Positions 46,301 to 59,259 of a stretch of 64,000 nucleotides of DNA are shown here, piece after piece (position 1 is the stretch's first letter; every line of letters starts with the position of its first letter). The notes under the pieces are model-generated. The model searched no databases. It had not been told where the DNA came from and saw nothing but the letters and a program-made list of their open reading frames with translations. The DNA comes from Malachius bipustulatus. Its lineage: Eukaryota > Arthropoda > Insecta > Coleoptera > Melyridae. The translations under genes and the position numbers were made by a program. The stretch is from the NCBI GenBank assembly GCA_910589415.1, contig OU342635.1, positions 5,332,001 through 5,396,000 of the forward strand, written 5' to 3'.

Positions 46301-47756
46301 GGAACTGACGTGGTCAGTGATGATAACAAAGGTGTTGTTGAAAGGATATCCAAACATATAATATATGGTAATTTTTTTAATTATTTTTTGGCTTATTTTG
46401 ATATTTATAATTGGTAAATGTTCCAGATTGTTCTCAGTCGACGTCAGTAATGTGTACAAACGCCTTAGCGTTTCTCTTACTACATAAATTTCGAAACGGT
46501 GCTACTGTAGCTCAGTTATCTGTGGCACTGGATGAACTAAGAAAATGCTTACTGTATGCTAGAAAAGACATAGGTTTTAGTGGTGAATCGTTTAATGTTA
46601 TCAATTATGCAGTAAGTATTGCTACAGATTGGAAGTGAGCATTTAGGTGTTTGTATTCTTATTTTTCAGGCTGACATGCTTGGACCAACGTTAGTGAAAA
46701 AAGAACAGCATGGCTCGGAAATCTTCATAAAACCTTTTGCTACTCTCCCGAATGCTATTGAATTATCTTATTACAGCAACACATTAGTGACTCACTTTGC
46801 CCTGGAATCAATCGTAGCGATGGCGTTAAATAAGCTCGGCGAGCACTCCAATAAGTTTAATCTGCAAGACTTGGTAGATTCCGTCCTAGAACTATGTGAT
46901 ATATTCCAATATGAATTCTTGTTGTGCAAGCCTTGTCAAGATCTTGATCAAGCTATTACAAATTGCATTCAAGAATTAAGCGATAGGGAGCAAATATGTA
47001 AAAAAGAGGTAAGCGTGTTAATAATTATTATTAATGTGTTAATTGTTTATCCAATCATAATTATTTTCCAGGAAACCAACGATTATTTATCGCAGAAAAG
47101 TAGGAATGTAGCAAGACAATTTGATGATGACGATGAAGATGAACCGTTTTATAATGTAGTGTATGAAATATCGCAAGATGAAGACTGTAGAGCTTATGTT
47201 AAGTTTCTAAGTGGAATTACTATGTCTCTGATAGAATCATATTCTATGACTGCTTATGTTTTACACAAGTTGGTCGGAAATACTTTGCTGGAAGTAGATT
47301 TACTGGGTAGCATTATGGAAGAAATGAAAATTCAATTGGCTGCTGGTACCTTGCATTACGGTAATAAAATATTTTGACTCATAAAGATTAGAAGTAGGTA
47401 CCCACTCTTAGAGAACTACAGTAAATTGCAGCATTAAAAGTCCCTTTAGGAAATTGTTTTTTTTTTATAATTTAAACTGTCGAAGGTTGAATTTTCTTAT
47501 AAGAAGGATTTTTTCTGTTAATGGAATTAGTTGTGTCTTAGTTTAGTATTTTTCTGAGATATATTGTTTTTTTTTTACAGAGGAGGCAGTTTCAGTCGAT
47601 CCAATGAAGAATGCACTAAAACTCTACCAGAAATGGGGTATTGTAGAATGCTACACTCAGGACAGATTGCGTCTGTATTACCTGAAAGAAAATAGCAACA
47701 ACAATGAATCTGTGCAGCAATTGTATCAAAGGATACAGAAATACCGGAGTGTCTGA
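40383..47756 (+). CDS. GPAM: Glycerol-3-phosphate acyltransferase 1, mitochondrial type
   Basis: It transfers a fatty acyl group from acyl-CoA to sn-glycerol-3-phosphate, giving lysophosphatidate, the entry step of glycerolipid synthesis, at the outer mitochondrial membrane. Nine exons: 40383-40551, 42193-42303, 44555-45117, 45294-45717, 46205-46367, 46427-46611, 46670-47008, 47072-47360, 47581-47756. All junctions are GT-AG and in phase. The ATG at 40393 gives 802 aa; the upstream exon at 20553 would give 833 aa (mammalian GPAM about 828). In 833-aa numbering the acyltransferase motifs are HKSHLD at 274-279, GAFFIKRR at 316-323, FFLEGGRTRTGK at 355-366 and LVPVSVNYEK near 392-401. EQLGQPKEMET, FNQPFSLKE and the long C-terminal domain separate it from peroxisomal GNPAT. 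Motif III reads EGGRTRTG rather than the vertebrate EGTRSRSG. Hydrophobic stretches near residues 240 and 280 are the expected membrane region. It is convergent with UROS. Confidence 0.93.
40678..41619. mobile_element. Long palindromic element, copy 2, 942 bp, in a GPAT1 intron
   Basis: The ends TACAGGGTGTTTACTGTAAG and TACAGTAAACACCCTGTA are complementary, and the symmetry runs to a centre near 41130. It is the same family as 18038-18935. The inner landmark CAGTGGCGTAGATTTAGGGT appears inverted on the other arm. It lies in the intron between the 40383 and 42193 exons, where its transcript could form a hairpin of about 470 bp. Confidence 0.85.
42900..43665 (+). repeat. Tandem repeat, three units of about 240-270 bp, in a GPAT1 intron
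   Basis: CTCAATGGCACACCAATGCA starts at 43068, 43336 and 43574. Each unit also has AAGTCACCAAGATCTAAAAT-like sequence, a TTAATTACAC-like tract and an ACCAATAAGGATTACTTTG-like segment. Units 2 and 3 share CCAAAAAGGACTTACAGAAT. A short GAAAAAAGT sub-repeat occurs at 43445-43500. Confidence 0.8.
44449..44475 (+). other. tRNA-like A-box segment
   Basis: GGTTTCAATAGCCTAGTGG with TTAAAGGC fits an RNA polymerase III A box (TAGCCTAGTGG) inside a D-arm-like hairpin. No B box or full cloverleaf follows, so it is either a truncated tRNA-derived SINE or chance. Confidence 0.2.
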
Positions 47757-47764
47757 TTTTTTAG

Positions 47765-47770
47765 AATAAA
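47765..47770 (+). terminator. Polyadenylation signal AATAAA for GPAT1
   Basis: A canonical AATAAA lies 9 bases after the GPAT1 stop codon. Further A-rich signals occur downstream (to about 47945), so longer 3' untranslated regions are possible. Confidence 0.5.
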
Positions 47771-50700
47771 CTGGAACAAAGTTTAGATTTTAATGATATT
47801 ATGAATGTTTATTTTCTGTTTTAGATGTTGACGAATTAGGGTAAGAAACTCTTTTTACTTATATTATAAAATATTATTTATTTGTAAAATTTTAATACAA
47901 TATTGAGAGGTATTCAAAGTACAACTTTATTTTTTAATAAAGAAACTTGCAGGCTGTAATAACTCAAGTATATCGATTAAAAAATAATTTTTTAAGCACA
48001 TTCAAAAATTTGTTGTCTCATAATACAACGTGCTTGATAATTATAAGGAATCATAAATTTTCGGGATATATTTAGTCAGGGTAAAACTAAAATTGTAGAA
48101 GGAGTGTAGAAATTCTGATATATGAACCAAAAAGAGAGTATGTACTTGGATTTGCTGTGAGTGCTTTATATAATTTCCCGTTTCCACTTTCATTTCCATT
48201 ATACAGATTGAATGAAGGGAGAACACTATATTCTGGAAGTTGAAACTAAAAACTACTTTGCACTAAACTACACATGAAAATAATTTAAAATACTCAAATG
48301 TTATCCAATTTTTATTGAGGTAGATAGTTTTTTGCTAGTTTAGTTGTAGTTCTTTTATTTAGAACGTAGAATTTGTGGAATTATCTTCAGTTGATAGAAG
48401 GTAGGCTAAGCCATAATATATGTTAGGGTATACGTTTGTTCCCAGTGTGATTGCTTGTTTTCATACATTTGACTAGTTATGGGCGAAATTAATTTGATTT
48501 TAATTCAGGAAAATGATGATTCAAGGTATTTCTGCCTAATGATATCCCAACTCTAACTGATACCTCAAAAGACAATAATTTATAATTATAACGCATAATT
48601 TTTTTACCAATTAATTGTAAATATGTGTGTGAATAATACTAATGGTATCAATAATAATTTATATTTTCAGTGATGATGTGATACAGATTTTATTATCAAT
48701 AGCAGATGCGAATTTTTGGCAATAAGTGGTCCTTTTAGAGCCATATTACAACTGATTTTACATTTTTCATCTTTCTTTCAGAAATGGGTATAATGAAATA
48801 TGGTTTTGCACAATTTTTCGAATAATTAGCTTCTCACTTACAATTTGCAATATGTATTTGAGCAATAGTATTAGTTTATTAAATCTAAATAAAATAGTGA
48901 CCTTATGGTAGGATTGGTAGGGGAAGGAAAAATAGTCATAATAAAAGTGAAGATTTATTTTAACAAGCAATGGAAATCCAAGTTGAACCTTGTATAAGAA
49001 ATTTAGGGTGCTGTGATTGTTTACCATAGAGAATCTATAAAATATCCCCAAGATAAACGTAAATATTTATCTATTATATTATAGATTATACGCATTTTAA
49101 TAGTTCCTCTTGATCATCATCTAGTAGAATTAGTTATTTATTTTATAGATAGGTGCACTTTAGTTGCAAAAATTTATTATTCTGATTCTCAAATTAATTT
49201 TATATTAAAATAAAGAAGTGCTCAATGTAGTGTTATATCTGTTGTTTATTGTATTAAGATTAAAAAAAAGCTACCTGATATTTTTTGCGCATCAACCCTG
49301 TTTTGTAAAGGCGTTGTTGCAACCCCAATAAGGTTAGATAATGAAAAGTGCAATTCCTAAATGTTTCATGTGACTGCAAATATCAGGTCATATGAAGCAT
49401 TTGGTTTTACTAAAGAAAAGTCTGTGAAGTTATCATTTCTGTTTTTTTTTTTTTTACCAAGTCCTTTTTACCTGTAAACTTGCCTTTTATTTAATTGATG
49501 TCTGTGTGTAACTTAGCTGATAACAAACACTCCAGAATATGCGAAAAAGTCGATTTTATTTGTGCTTACAATAATTTGTAAATAGGGAATTAAATGTTTT
49601 TCTTTTTCAAAAATATTCTGCATTATAGTATGTTGTTGGTTTAATGATAATGGTAATACATACTTAATGAATAAGCAGTCAAGTAATTATTTGAAATTGA
49701 AGTGTTTTTTTGACAATTTCTTATATGCAGTGTTTGTTTATTAGTTAATACACATAGTCCTAATAAAAATAATTAAAAATTAAGATAAATTAAAATAATA
49801 TATAAACATTGAATTCCCTTGTATTTAAACTTCCTAATGATTGTGGAGTTTGATTTTTTCAGGAAGTAACTAGGTAATAATTATTTATATACGATAATAC
49901 TAAAGTAAGATGAATAATAATTATAAATATTCATTCCCAAATAGAAATAGCCAATTTCCATAATTATATAGGTACCTATTCTGTAAATATTATCTAATAT
50001 GTAAAAATGTAAAACCGAGTGTAAAACAGTTGTAACGCGTCTTCCAAGAAGACCACTTAGTGGTCAAAATATTCCTCAGAATTAATAATAAAATCTGTGA
50101 AGAAAGGAACTATGTTTTTATTTTATCTGATAGTTCCAATCACATTTTTTCAATCATTTGTTTATACTTTTTTTTTTTGCAGCGAATGTGCCACCATTTG
50201 CTATTTACTATCATAAGTTAGCATCAGGAATTTCTTCTTGATTATTTTTTCACTTATAATAGTGCACCATAATAGCCATATTATAGTCCATTTATACTTT
50301 AATATGATTCCATTGTGATTTTTTGAAGTGGTCTCATCCAATAGTATAATATGCATCTAAAGCAACTATAAACTGGATTAAACTTCCTCGTGTCACTTTC
50401 AATAGCATACAAGGAGAACTGTTGATTTTCAAGAATCATAAAGTTGGATTGTGTGACCAGAAAATTGTAAGTGTGAGAAAAAATATTTTCCAAATTTAGG
50501 TTAGTTCGACTCATTTGAAAATTTTGGTCATGCCTGCTGGAGTGAGTAGTAACAACTACTGCCGGTTTTTGAGTATAGGAGACGAAGCGATTGTAGCTTC
50601 CAGTTCTGGCATTTAAAAAAATTCTTGGTTTCTATTTTCTAATCGCAACTAACAGTTTTGAAACACTAGCATGTGTGTGTTTTCATGAAACTGTCAGAAG

Positions 50701-50855
50701 CTCACCAATGCTGTTGATTTAAAATCTTAAATTGAGTTACTGAATTCACACAGCTAAAATGTAACTGCGTTATTTGAATCCTTTTGAGGAAGTCGAGTTT
50801 CTTTGAGTGTTAGACCGAAAACAGATGTCTTGTTTCAGCAGTATCAACAATAACG
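47771..50855. other. Gene-free AT-rich stretch after GPAT1
   Basis: No exon, transposon domain or strong inverted repeat was recognised. Part may be 3' untranslated sequence of GPAT1. Confidence 0.4.
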
Positions 50856-51026
50856 TTATCCTAATTTGCCACCATTGGCTTCTTTTATAATTTTCCGAGC
50901 TGTGGAAGGGTCTTTCCACTCAATTAACCCGCGCGTGCGGGTCATTAAGCCTGCAATTGCACATAACATATTTTCCCAAATAACCATAGCCTTGCCACGC
51001 CTTGCGTCATTCTTGTTATATCTCAT
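50856..51026 (-). CDS. Possible small protein or terminal exon, 56 aa, unknown
   Basis: A minus-strand ATG frame reads MRYNKNDARRGKAMVIWENM, then LCAIAGLMTRTRGLIEWKD and STARKIIKEANGGKLG before the stop. The composition (balanced charges, Trp, Gly) and GC-richer codons resemble real coding sequence, unlike its AT-rich surroundings. The sequence just upstream (TTTACTCCTCCTAGTTATTA) recurs in the opposite orientation at about 52128. Splice partners were not resolved and I recognise no family. Confidence 0.3.
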   Translation of the reverse strand: MRYNKNDARRGKAMVIWENMLCAIAGLMTRTRGLIEWKDPSTARKIIKEANGGKLG

Positions 51027-51549
51027 TTAATAACTAGGAGGAGTAAACTGCAAAGTATCATTTACACCACTAAAAGTCACCAGATTAAATCACCAGATTT
51101 TTTTTGGCGGCAAGTTTGAATTGAAACAATAATTATTGATAAGGAAGATAGGACTTGTTTTCGGTGTAGGAAGTCTACTTTTTAGGAGAGACTCTACAGC
51201 AGAATCACAAATCATTGTGATTTGCATAATATATCAGTATTATAGTGCTGAATGATTTTCTGAATATAAATAGAATGAAATTGAATAATTTATAGATATT
51301 TCGAAGAATATTAAGGATAATAATTATTAACATTCATATTAAATTGATTGAAAGTACTTTATTTTAGGTAATACTTATGTGACAAATTTAATGTAACATA
51401 TAAATAATATATTTTATGTATGTATTATATGACACATAACATCGTAGATAAAGTTTTTATTTTACATTTAATAATATATAATTTGTGGATAAGTCAATTT
51501 TTTCAAACGGTATTATAAACAGCATTTTTCAGTTTTTGTAGGACCAGAT

Positions 51550-51762
51550 TCAAAGTGTGTTGTTGAAACTAACTTTATCACATACAGCAGTCCCTGTTTG
51601 GTCTAAATCCGCACCTTGTTCGATTGGAATATGTTCTTCAATTATTATTGGTGAAGTACGCATATAGAGTAGTTTTTCCAAAATCTTGTAGGTGACACTC
51701 TTTTCTTCCCGTTTCTTTGGAGGAGACATCCTCTCACTTGTACTTGATGTAGGATTATCCAT
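51550..51762 (-). CDS. Possible small protein, 70 aa, unknown
   Basis: The frame begins at ATG 51762 with MDNPTSSTSERMSPPKKREE, then KSVTYKILEKLLYMRTSP, and ends VCDKVSFNNTL. The polar Ser/Pro/Lys-rich start and amphipathic middle look protein-like. A minus-strand AATAAA lies near 51452. There is no recognised domain. It may be a single-exon small gene, an exon of a larger one, or a chance frame. Confidence 0.3.
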   Translation of the reverse strand: MDNPTSSTSERMSPPKKREEKSVTYKILEKLLYMRTSPIIIEEHIPIEQGADLDQTGTAVCDKVSFNNTL

Positions 51763-52164
51763 AATGGCACTTGAAACCGTTTACACGATGAAAATGGAAA
51801 GCCAAAAATAATTTCAAAATTCTGAAAAGGATGTCTGTTCTCTAAAAAGAACTGAATGGGCTTCAAAAAGAACTTATTTGGTTTTGAAATAACTTTTAAA
51901 GAACTTATTTAGAACAACTTATAGAGTTTTGGAAATAACTGATTATAAAACTGATGTGTCACATTCGACGCTGACATTGTAAACAATAATGACACAACAA
52001 TAAAAAAACAAGCGTATATGTAGTGTTGAGCGTTGCATAGATTCAATTTCCTGTACAAGTTTTGCTGGGTGTAATTTTGCCTATGAATTGACCAATGAGA
52101 AGCATCTTTTTTTGGCGGTTTATTTAAATTTACTCCTCCTAGTTATTAAATAAGGTATAGTTAC

Positions 52165-52271
52165 CATTGATGGGGGCTTGCTGAGCTTCCATTCCAGGCT
52201 TCTTGCAGCCTTGCAGAGCAAGCCAATTATTATTGAGAATTTATATTGTTCTGCAGCACATTCTTCTCTCT
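52165..52271 (-). CDS. Possible isolated internal exon, unknown
   Basis: A good acceptor (CCATCTTTTCAG) precedes an open segment REECAAEQYKFSIIIGLLCK with AARSLEWKLSKPPSM, and a donor ATG|GTAACT follows. Only one frame is open. A second open segment ending in a donor (AITSNIHINEEKLIIIPAVQ and following, about 52607-52490, minus strand) lies upstream, but its phase does not join this one cleanly. Together they hint at a small or decayed minus-strand gene between GPAT1 and UROS. Confidence 0.2.
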
Positions 52272-52619
52272 GAAAAGATGGAATAAAAATGAAAATACTT
52301 ATAATTTGAAACTTAATAAGAGGGTGTAAACAATAATTAATTGGACTGAACGTCACAATACTAAGAACAAAACGTCACAATACTATAAGAACAACCTTCT
52401 GGGTATCCTGACATTTAGCTTGTTTCAAATAATTGCCCTAAGGTACAGGTATTATTTATCGTAGTAGGTGTAACAATTAATTTCTATTACCTCGAAAGCT
52501 TTACAAAGATAGGACTGGAGGAAATTGTATGGCTTTCCCCTCTAACAACAAATTGCACAGCAGGAATAATTATTAATTTCTCTTCATTGATGTGGATATT
52601 GGAAGTTATAGCAGTCTTG

Positions 52620-54870
52620 AGTTATCTTTTCGGCGAGTAAAAGTTAAATACAGTAGTTGCACTCTTAATTCATCAACATCTAAAATGAATTATTTTAAGC
52701 TATTTAGTTTAAGTGCCTTTTGTGAATACTAAAGGTGTAGGTATCTATTAAAATATATTAAAATTGAATTCTTCAAGATGTTCAAAAAATGGCGCAGGTA
52801 ATGAGAATAATTGTTGTTGAAGGAGTGTAGAAATTGTATATTTAACTATTAAGAATAGTAAGGACATTTTATAAATCAAAGACAAGAATCGTTTGAAAAG
52901 AAGTGCAGCCATAATACCAAAAATGTAATTTTTGAGCCGGGAGCAAAGATTTGTAGTTTTTTTTTTTCATTATTCAAGGAAACAATTACCTAATATGGAA
53001 AAAATTGTGTATCCATCAAAAATACTATTGTACCTTTGGACGGATTGGTACACGTTTTTGATGTCAAACAAACCCACTATAATTAATTTATTGTGATAGA
53101 AATAATGTATTCCAATGTTGTGAATTTATTTATGACAAATTCATGGAATTTGGACTACTTTAATTCTTTTATAATTACACTGATTTAGTTTGGTAGTTAG
53201 TAGTTTGAAAATATATATCAACGGGAAGCTAACAAATAATTTTTTGGACAGCTTGGATCGTACGTCTAGAAAATATATGGAATTTATCTTCATTTTAGGG
53301 GTTTATGATTTGCTATGTGATTTTTTTAATAAAAAATAAACATTTTGACCACCCGTTTCAAGAATACTCCTATAAGAGGTCCTGGATATATTTTTTTTTT
53401 GCATTAGAGTATGGAAGATTAATTCATTTTCCTAGGACACCTCTTTTTATGTTCGCAGACAGATACTTTTGGCATTTTCTGTAGATAACTCGATAGTTTG
53501 AGGAGAAAATTAATGAGTAAAAAATTGTTTAAATAAAAAAGACATTTTCTTGTAACGCGTATGTAATCTGCAAGTAACCCCCCCCCACCATAGCTGTCAT
53601 GAATGCGAATTAAATAAAGTCATTATATTGAAGAGAGATTGCATGTTCCTTGTCAATCACTTTTTATTCTTTATAATAATTTTATATTAAGGTACTGTAA
53701 TAAAAGTAATTTAATAAATTCTATTTTACAATAATTGACATTATTGTAAAGTAGCAGATAAGTTTTTTGTTCAATTCCAGATATGTTCCAGATGTACTAT
53801 AATTTGCTCACAATTTAATTTTTGTAAACCTATAATTGAACTGTGATAATTAGTAAATTGGTAACTTTAATTAATCACAATAAATGCGTAGTAAATAAAT
53901 CTTTTACCTTTTGTATCAGTGTTTTATTTACCTTCATACTTAATTCAAATTATTCATGAAAGTTTCTTGCAGGTTCAGTTTTAATCTAAATTCTGCAACA
54001 CAAACTCAGACACTTTACACAACATGAAAATAAATTATTTTCCCATTTATTTATTGCAAATGGTAAAGATTTCTATGAGTTTTTCAATGAAATCCTGGAG
54101 AGCTTACTAACTTGAAATAAGTTATGTCTAGGTGGTTATTAGAGCATTGATATCGTTAGCATTAGCAATCGTGTAGACAATTAATTATTCAAATTACTGT
54201 TTCTTGAAATATGGAAGGCAAACATAATATTTCATATCACTAAAATATGCACTTAATTTACTTTCAGGTTAAAAAACGATTTCAAAATTCGAAGGTAAAG
54301 AAAAAACTCACTTCATCCTTTTTGAAAGTTAGAAACATGCCAGCTTCAGAAAATCCCAGTCACTCTGTAAGGGTGAAGCCAGAAATCAGCAAGATTTAAC
54401 AAAAAAGTTTTTATTTACAAAAATATTTACAACCAAGTATGTACCATCTTCCACTTCAAAACAATGATAAGAAACGACCTTGAAGTTAAACTAGCAGTGA
54501 TAAAATAAGTCATTGATTTATCTGTTTCTAAATTTCGCCTATCAAATTATCATTTTTTCAGTTTCACTTTCACCAGCAGAATTTTGTAAAATACTTCATA
54601 AATGACCTGCTATACTTAATGTGGTTTTCTTATCAACAACTTAAAAAAATGTTCTAGGATTAATTTGTTGTGCAAAGTAAACATCCAGACACATTTGATC
54701 AAATTTTAAATAGCTGAGATTATACATTGTACTACCAATTATTTAGGTTTAGAAAACCTTTCATTCAACAAGTAAAAAAATTCAACTTCCAAATCGCCTT
54801 AGAAATGGTTGACTTTGTTGTAGTTCCTCTTGGTTGATCCATTAACAAAAGCCTTTTCATAGGATTAATA
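52620..54870. other. Gene-free AT-rich stretch downstream of UROS
   Basis: No exon or recognisable mobile element was found here apart from the probable UROS 3' untranslated region at the right edge. Confidence 0.4.
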
Positions 54871-54871
54871 A

Positions 54872-57800
54872 TTAACTGTCTTCCACAGCAGATAACACAT
54901 CATCTGGTGTAGGTTTTCTAGCAGTTTTATAAACCTGTAGGTTTTCTGATTTAATAGCCTCTTCTGTTACAGGTCCAATAGCAATAAACTAAAACAATAG
55001 GTAGGTATTTGAAAGAGATACTTAATTAACTCGAGGTCATATAAATAATTATTTTAAGTAAGCAGACTTTCTATAACTAGATATAAAAATAAATAAGAGA
55101 CAAACTCCCATTATAATACAATGCCTATTTATGCATCTATACAAATTTATATATTTATGGCCAAAATTTGTCCATTTAGGTACCACTCTCTATTATTATC
55201 ATCCATCAAGCTAATTCTTGAAAAAGTAAAATGTAAAATCTGCATTTATTGGGCAATTTCAACCAGTTTTTTTTTAATGGTAGAGCTAGATTTTTGTTCA
55301 TTTTAGTTTCACTCCTACAAGTCCATGGCCTACCAGATCAGTGTTTAGTAGTATTTCAATAATCACATTAGCGATTTTTTTAGAAAACATCTGGACCCGC
55401 CACTTTGTTTACCATTTCTCAAAATGGTGCTATAGCTCAATTAAAATTTCAACAATTTAATAATAAAAAATCATCCCCCCCCCCCCCCAACTAAACAAAA
55501 ATACTAACCTTGAGTTCATTCAGGTCAATTGACAATCGTTTTAGGAACGGAAGGGAACTACGGACTCCCGAAGGACTAAAAAATATTACGTATTCCGGTA
55601 TGGAAGTAAAATTGTTGGTTGCTTTGATGAAATCATCTTCCAGAAGTGGATTAGCAATCGTATCGTATACTAATACGCCTTCAAGAGATAAGTCGTTTTT
55701 CTCTAATTCGAATTTCAAAGTATCAGTCTTCAGGTTACCATGAGGGAACAAAAACGGTTTAGTGTATCTCGATCTTCCTGAAAAAAAAAACATTTTGAAT
55801 GCAGCAAAATAATACATTACCGCGATCTTTCTCAGTTTCTTATAAGGGTTAAGTCGGTCTCTGTGGGGCAAATGATGAATTTTTTCAAATATTAAATAAA
55901 ATTCAAATACAGGCTCTCATGTCCTTAATTTAAATTATTTTGGATTATACAGCATCCCATATTAAAATGACACATCAAAGTTATATGTTATGTTATAGGA
56001 ATAAAAGATGTTGAAAAACTCCTGGAAAAAATCAACAACACACCATGGTATGGTGTTGTGGGATTTTAAAAATCAAAACAAAAAGGTTCTATCTTTGCTT
56101 GTTTCCCAGATATCGCAATAATTTCTTTTTAAAGTATGGCAACCTTGTATTGAATTTTAGGTCAGCCTGAACTCTTTTTAATATTGCTATTCTATGGTTG
56201 CAGTTTGTTTAGCTTTCTGGAAAATTTGAAACTAATGTGTCATTATCAAATGTCTAATTCAGCAATAAATATTAGAAATTTTTTTTTCTGAATAAAACTT
56301 ACCTGTAATTTCTTGCATGATATTAATATTTACAAATATGACACTATGTTTATTGGGAGGTTTATTGTTTGTAAGAAAATAAAACCTGCTGTTGGCAGAG
56401 TTTAGTCCATTTTGAAAAAAGTAAAATTTATCTTCTTTAGTGTTTTTTTAAAAGCCTTATTAGCTTTTAGCAGCTATTTCGCCACAGGTGACAAGACTAG
56501 AACTGTCATTCAAAAACCAAAACCAAACACCACAGACAATGGAGTGCAAAATCATTGAAAAACTATTGCTAACATCAACTTTGTTGCTGCCAATGTTGCC
56601 AGTTGTAAATTTTTTCTCACCTCTTATTTTTATGTGTTTTAAAAATGAATTTATGTGTGTTTATCCACCAATTTAACACATAAAGAAACTATGTCATAGT
56701 TTCAGTACAATTTGTCTTAAAATGTTATTTTATACTGAAATTTCGTAATAATTTTGATTTGGGAACAGGGAATTCGAATTTGTAGTTGTCTTAGCTTAGG
56801 GAATTTTTTATATCCTGGAAACGTTCAGTAACATCTCATTCATTTTTTCTAGGAGTTTTTCAACACCCTGTATAATATCTAATCCGAATTTATTCACACG
56901 ATCAGTGCAGTGTTGCCACTTTCATTTTTACAAAAATGGTCATATCTTTGGAGAAAAAGAACTCACAGCAATGCGGTATGAAAATTTACTATAGGTAGGT
57001 ACTCTTAAGCAAATGAATTTTATCAAACATACAGCATATGCTCTGAATGAGCGAATTACCGACAACCCTGGAATAGTTGAGTTAAACAAAAGAGGTCACA
57101 CTGCTTCATGCGATCTTTTAAAATTAATAATAAAAAATTTATTTCAGTTCCGCTTCTCCCTTTCATAATAATTTAGGACCCTGAAACATGGTGAATAACA
57201 AATTTGGTTCTTGTGTGCCGAATATCTTAACCTCGCTCTTATCAAAATGACTGGGACTTCTGATTATATGGTTCAAAATACCTTAGTCGGCCAAAAGAAG
57301 ATAGCAATAAAAGTGTGCGGTAAGTTTTATACTCCAGGTAGGCAGACCTTATTTTATACACAATAGAATGCCCTCTTCTTATTGGTTTACCAGAACCAGG
57401 TAACTACAGTGACTACTTGGACCATAAAAATTAATGCCCAGTTTTATTGCTATACTTGTTGGCCGACTGAGGTTAACCAATTTTTGCAGATTATGTAATG
57501 GGTTGGAGAAACAAACTGTTTTCCCTTATGAATTTTCCTCACCCAGATATTGATGCAAGAGTTATCTGGTCTATGATCAACAAAAGAGGTCACAATATTT
57601 GGCACATTTACTTTAAATTCTCTAGATAGGTACCCGTAATTATATACTCTGCTAAGCTACAGGCGTTCCCCGTTTCCTTTCCTTCGCATTCCAGACCTAA
57701 TTTTTCCAGCACTTCTTTATAGGTCGATTCTCCAACAACGAAATTATGTTTGGTCTTCCAATTGTTCATAGTTGTTTGACCCTTGTTCGCTTGATGTACT

Positions 57801-58015
57801 GCGTTCACACACCGCGGGCTTGAAAAAATCAATCCGCTGTATTTGTCACATTCCTTCAGTTTATTTTCCAGAAGCTCCAGATTGTAGTAAACAAAGTCTA
57901 ATGTTCTTACACTGCAAACATTGAATTTTTTCGACTTGAGCAACCTTTCATATTCATCTTCTTTTCCTTCCTTGCTTTGTACTTTCAATAACAGCACACT
58001 GTTTATGACGATCAT
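54872..58015 (-). CDS. UROS: Uroporphyrinogen-III synthase
   Basis: It closes hydroxymethylbilane to uroporphyrinogen III with inversion of ring D, the fourth step of heme synthesis, in the cytosol. Three minus-strand exons: 58015-57634, 55777-55509 and 54988-54872, joined in phase with GT-AG ends, giving 255 residues (human enzyme 265). The family pattern is clear: N-terminal VLLLK; GLIFSSPRCVNAV near residues 61-73; VVGESTYKEVLEKLGL and the GNACSLAEYI region; LFPHGNLKTDTL; VLVYDT; FFSPSGVRSSLPFL; and C-terminal FIAIGPVTEEAI then KPTPDDVLSAV. It has low sequence identity between species by nature, but this order of blocks is diagnostic. No targeting peptide is seen. It is a single complete copy, convergent with GPAT1. 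Confidence 0.93.
55475..55488. repeat. 14-bp C homopolymer in the second UROS intron
   Basis: A run of 14 C lies just downstream (in UROS orientation) of the exon 2 donor. Confidence 0.85.
57280..57473. mobile_element. MITE, about 194 bp, in the first UROS intron
   Basis: The left end ACCTTAGTCGGCCAA and right end TTGGCCGACTGAGGT are reverse complements with one mismatch. The next bases inward (ATAGCAATAAAA against TTTTATTGCTAT) also match. Confidence 0.65.
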
Positions 58016-58723
58016 TATTATTGTCTGGTGCTTTTCATCAGAGGAATTCTATAATAATAAAATTATTAATAATTGCTTCCAGCAGTAGCAACCTTGCAAG
58101 TCACCTCCAACAGCAAGAAATATGCTAAAATATGAGAGAATTGAAAATGAAAACATTGAAATTCGAACTTTTATTAACTTTTTGACTTTTTGAATTCACC
58201 TAACCTAACTTCTTCTTCTTTTTGTCTTGATAGGAGAGGTCTACTGGCCTTGCTCTTGGGCAACTCAGCCAGTTCGATATAATCGGATTTCGTGACGTGT
58301 TTGCGTCCCTGTCCGTCGTAGCACTGTATAGCACTTTTTACAAGTTCCCGTTATTAGAGCAAATACATAAGCTGGGCATTTACTTTATCTCAAGATATAC
58401 GGAGTAGGTTAAATTGGGACAAAGTTGCGTATTTTTATGTTGATTTGTAATCAGAAAAGAAATAGTTTCACTCGTTTCTGAAATATCCTGAAAAAGGAAA
58501 TGAAAAATCGATATATTTTAGTTTAGCTACGGTACTTTTTATTATCGGGAATAAATAATTTAGTATTTTTTAGAGGTTAATATAGGTAAGTGCTCTTCAT
58601 ATCTAGTTTGACATTTCAAACATTTGCAAAGAGGACTAGGTAGATGTTTTAAGGTTTTTATAGTCAATTTTTGTTTTCATCGAGATTTTGTATTTTTTCT
58701 CCTAAACTATTCTTTAACGATTA

Positions 58724-59217
58724 ATCATAGATGGCGCTGTAATCGAGTAAATTTTATTTGATTCATTTCTCCCAATATTTCAAAAAGTAAAAAAAATATT
58801 TTTTACAAAAGTGGTTTTGTTCGATGAGGAACATCCTTTAAACACACAAACCACCCTACACCCTACCTCCTTTGCGACGGAGTGGGGGTAGCTTTATAAT
58901 TTTAAATAGAAACCCCTATTTTTCATTGCAAATTCGGAATCAGCGACACAAAATGAATAAAACTTATCTGAAATATTTTTGCACATGTTTCTTCACTGAA
59001 TACGAATTCGTAATTAAAATAGGGGTTGTTGCTCAAAATTGTAAAATGACCTCTACTCCCTCGCAAGAGGTGAGGGATGCAGGGCAGGGCGGTTCTTGTG
59101 TGTAAACGATGAACAAAACCACTTTTGTGAAAATCTTTTTTCCGCAGAGTGCTTAGGTATATACTATACTTTTTGAGACATTGGTAAAATTTCCTCGATT
59201 ACAGTGCCATCTATGAA
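58724..59217. mobile_element. Fold-back element, about 490 bp
   Basis: CATAGATGGCGCTGTAATCG at left is mirrored by CGATTACAGTGCCATCTATG at right; ACAAAAGTGGTTTTGTTC is mirrored by GAACAAAACCACTTTTGT. No coding frame. Confidence 0.75.
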
Positions 59218-59259
59218 ATCACCGCAAATAATGTTTCAGTAAAATTATAAGCATTTTTT

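Noticed and set aside
55510..55743. 77-codon plus-strand frame
   Set aside because: It is antisense to UROS exon 2, which matches the enzyme family block by block.
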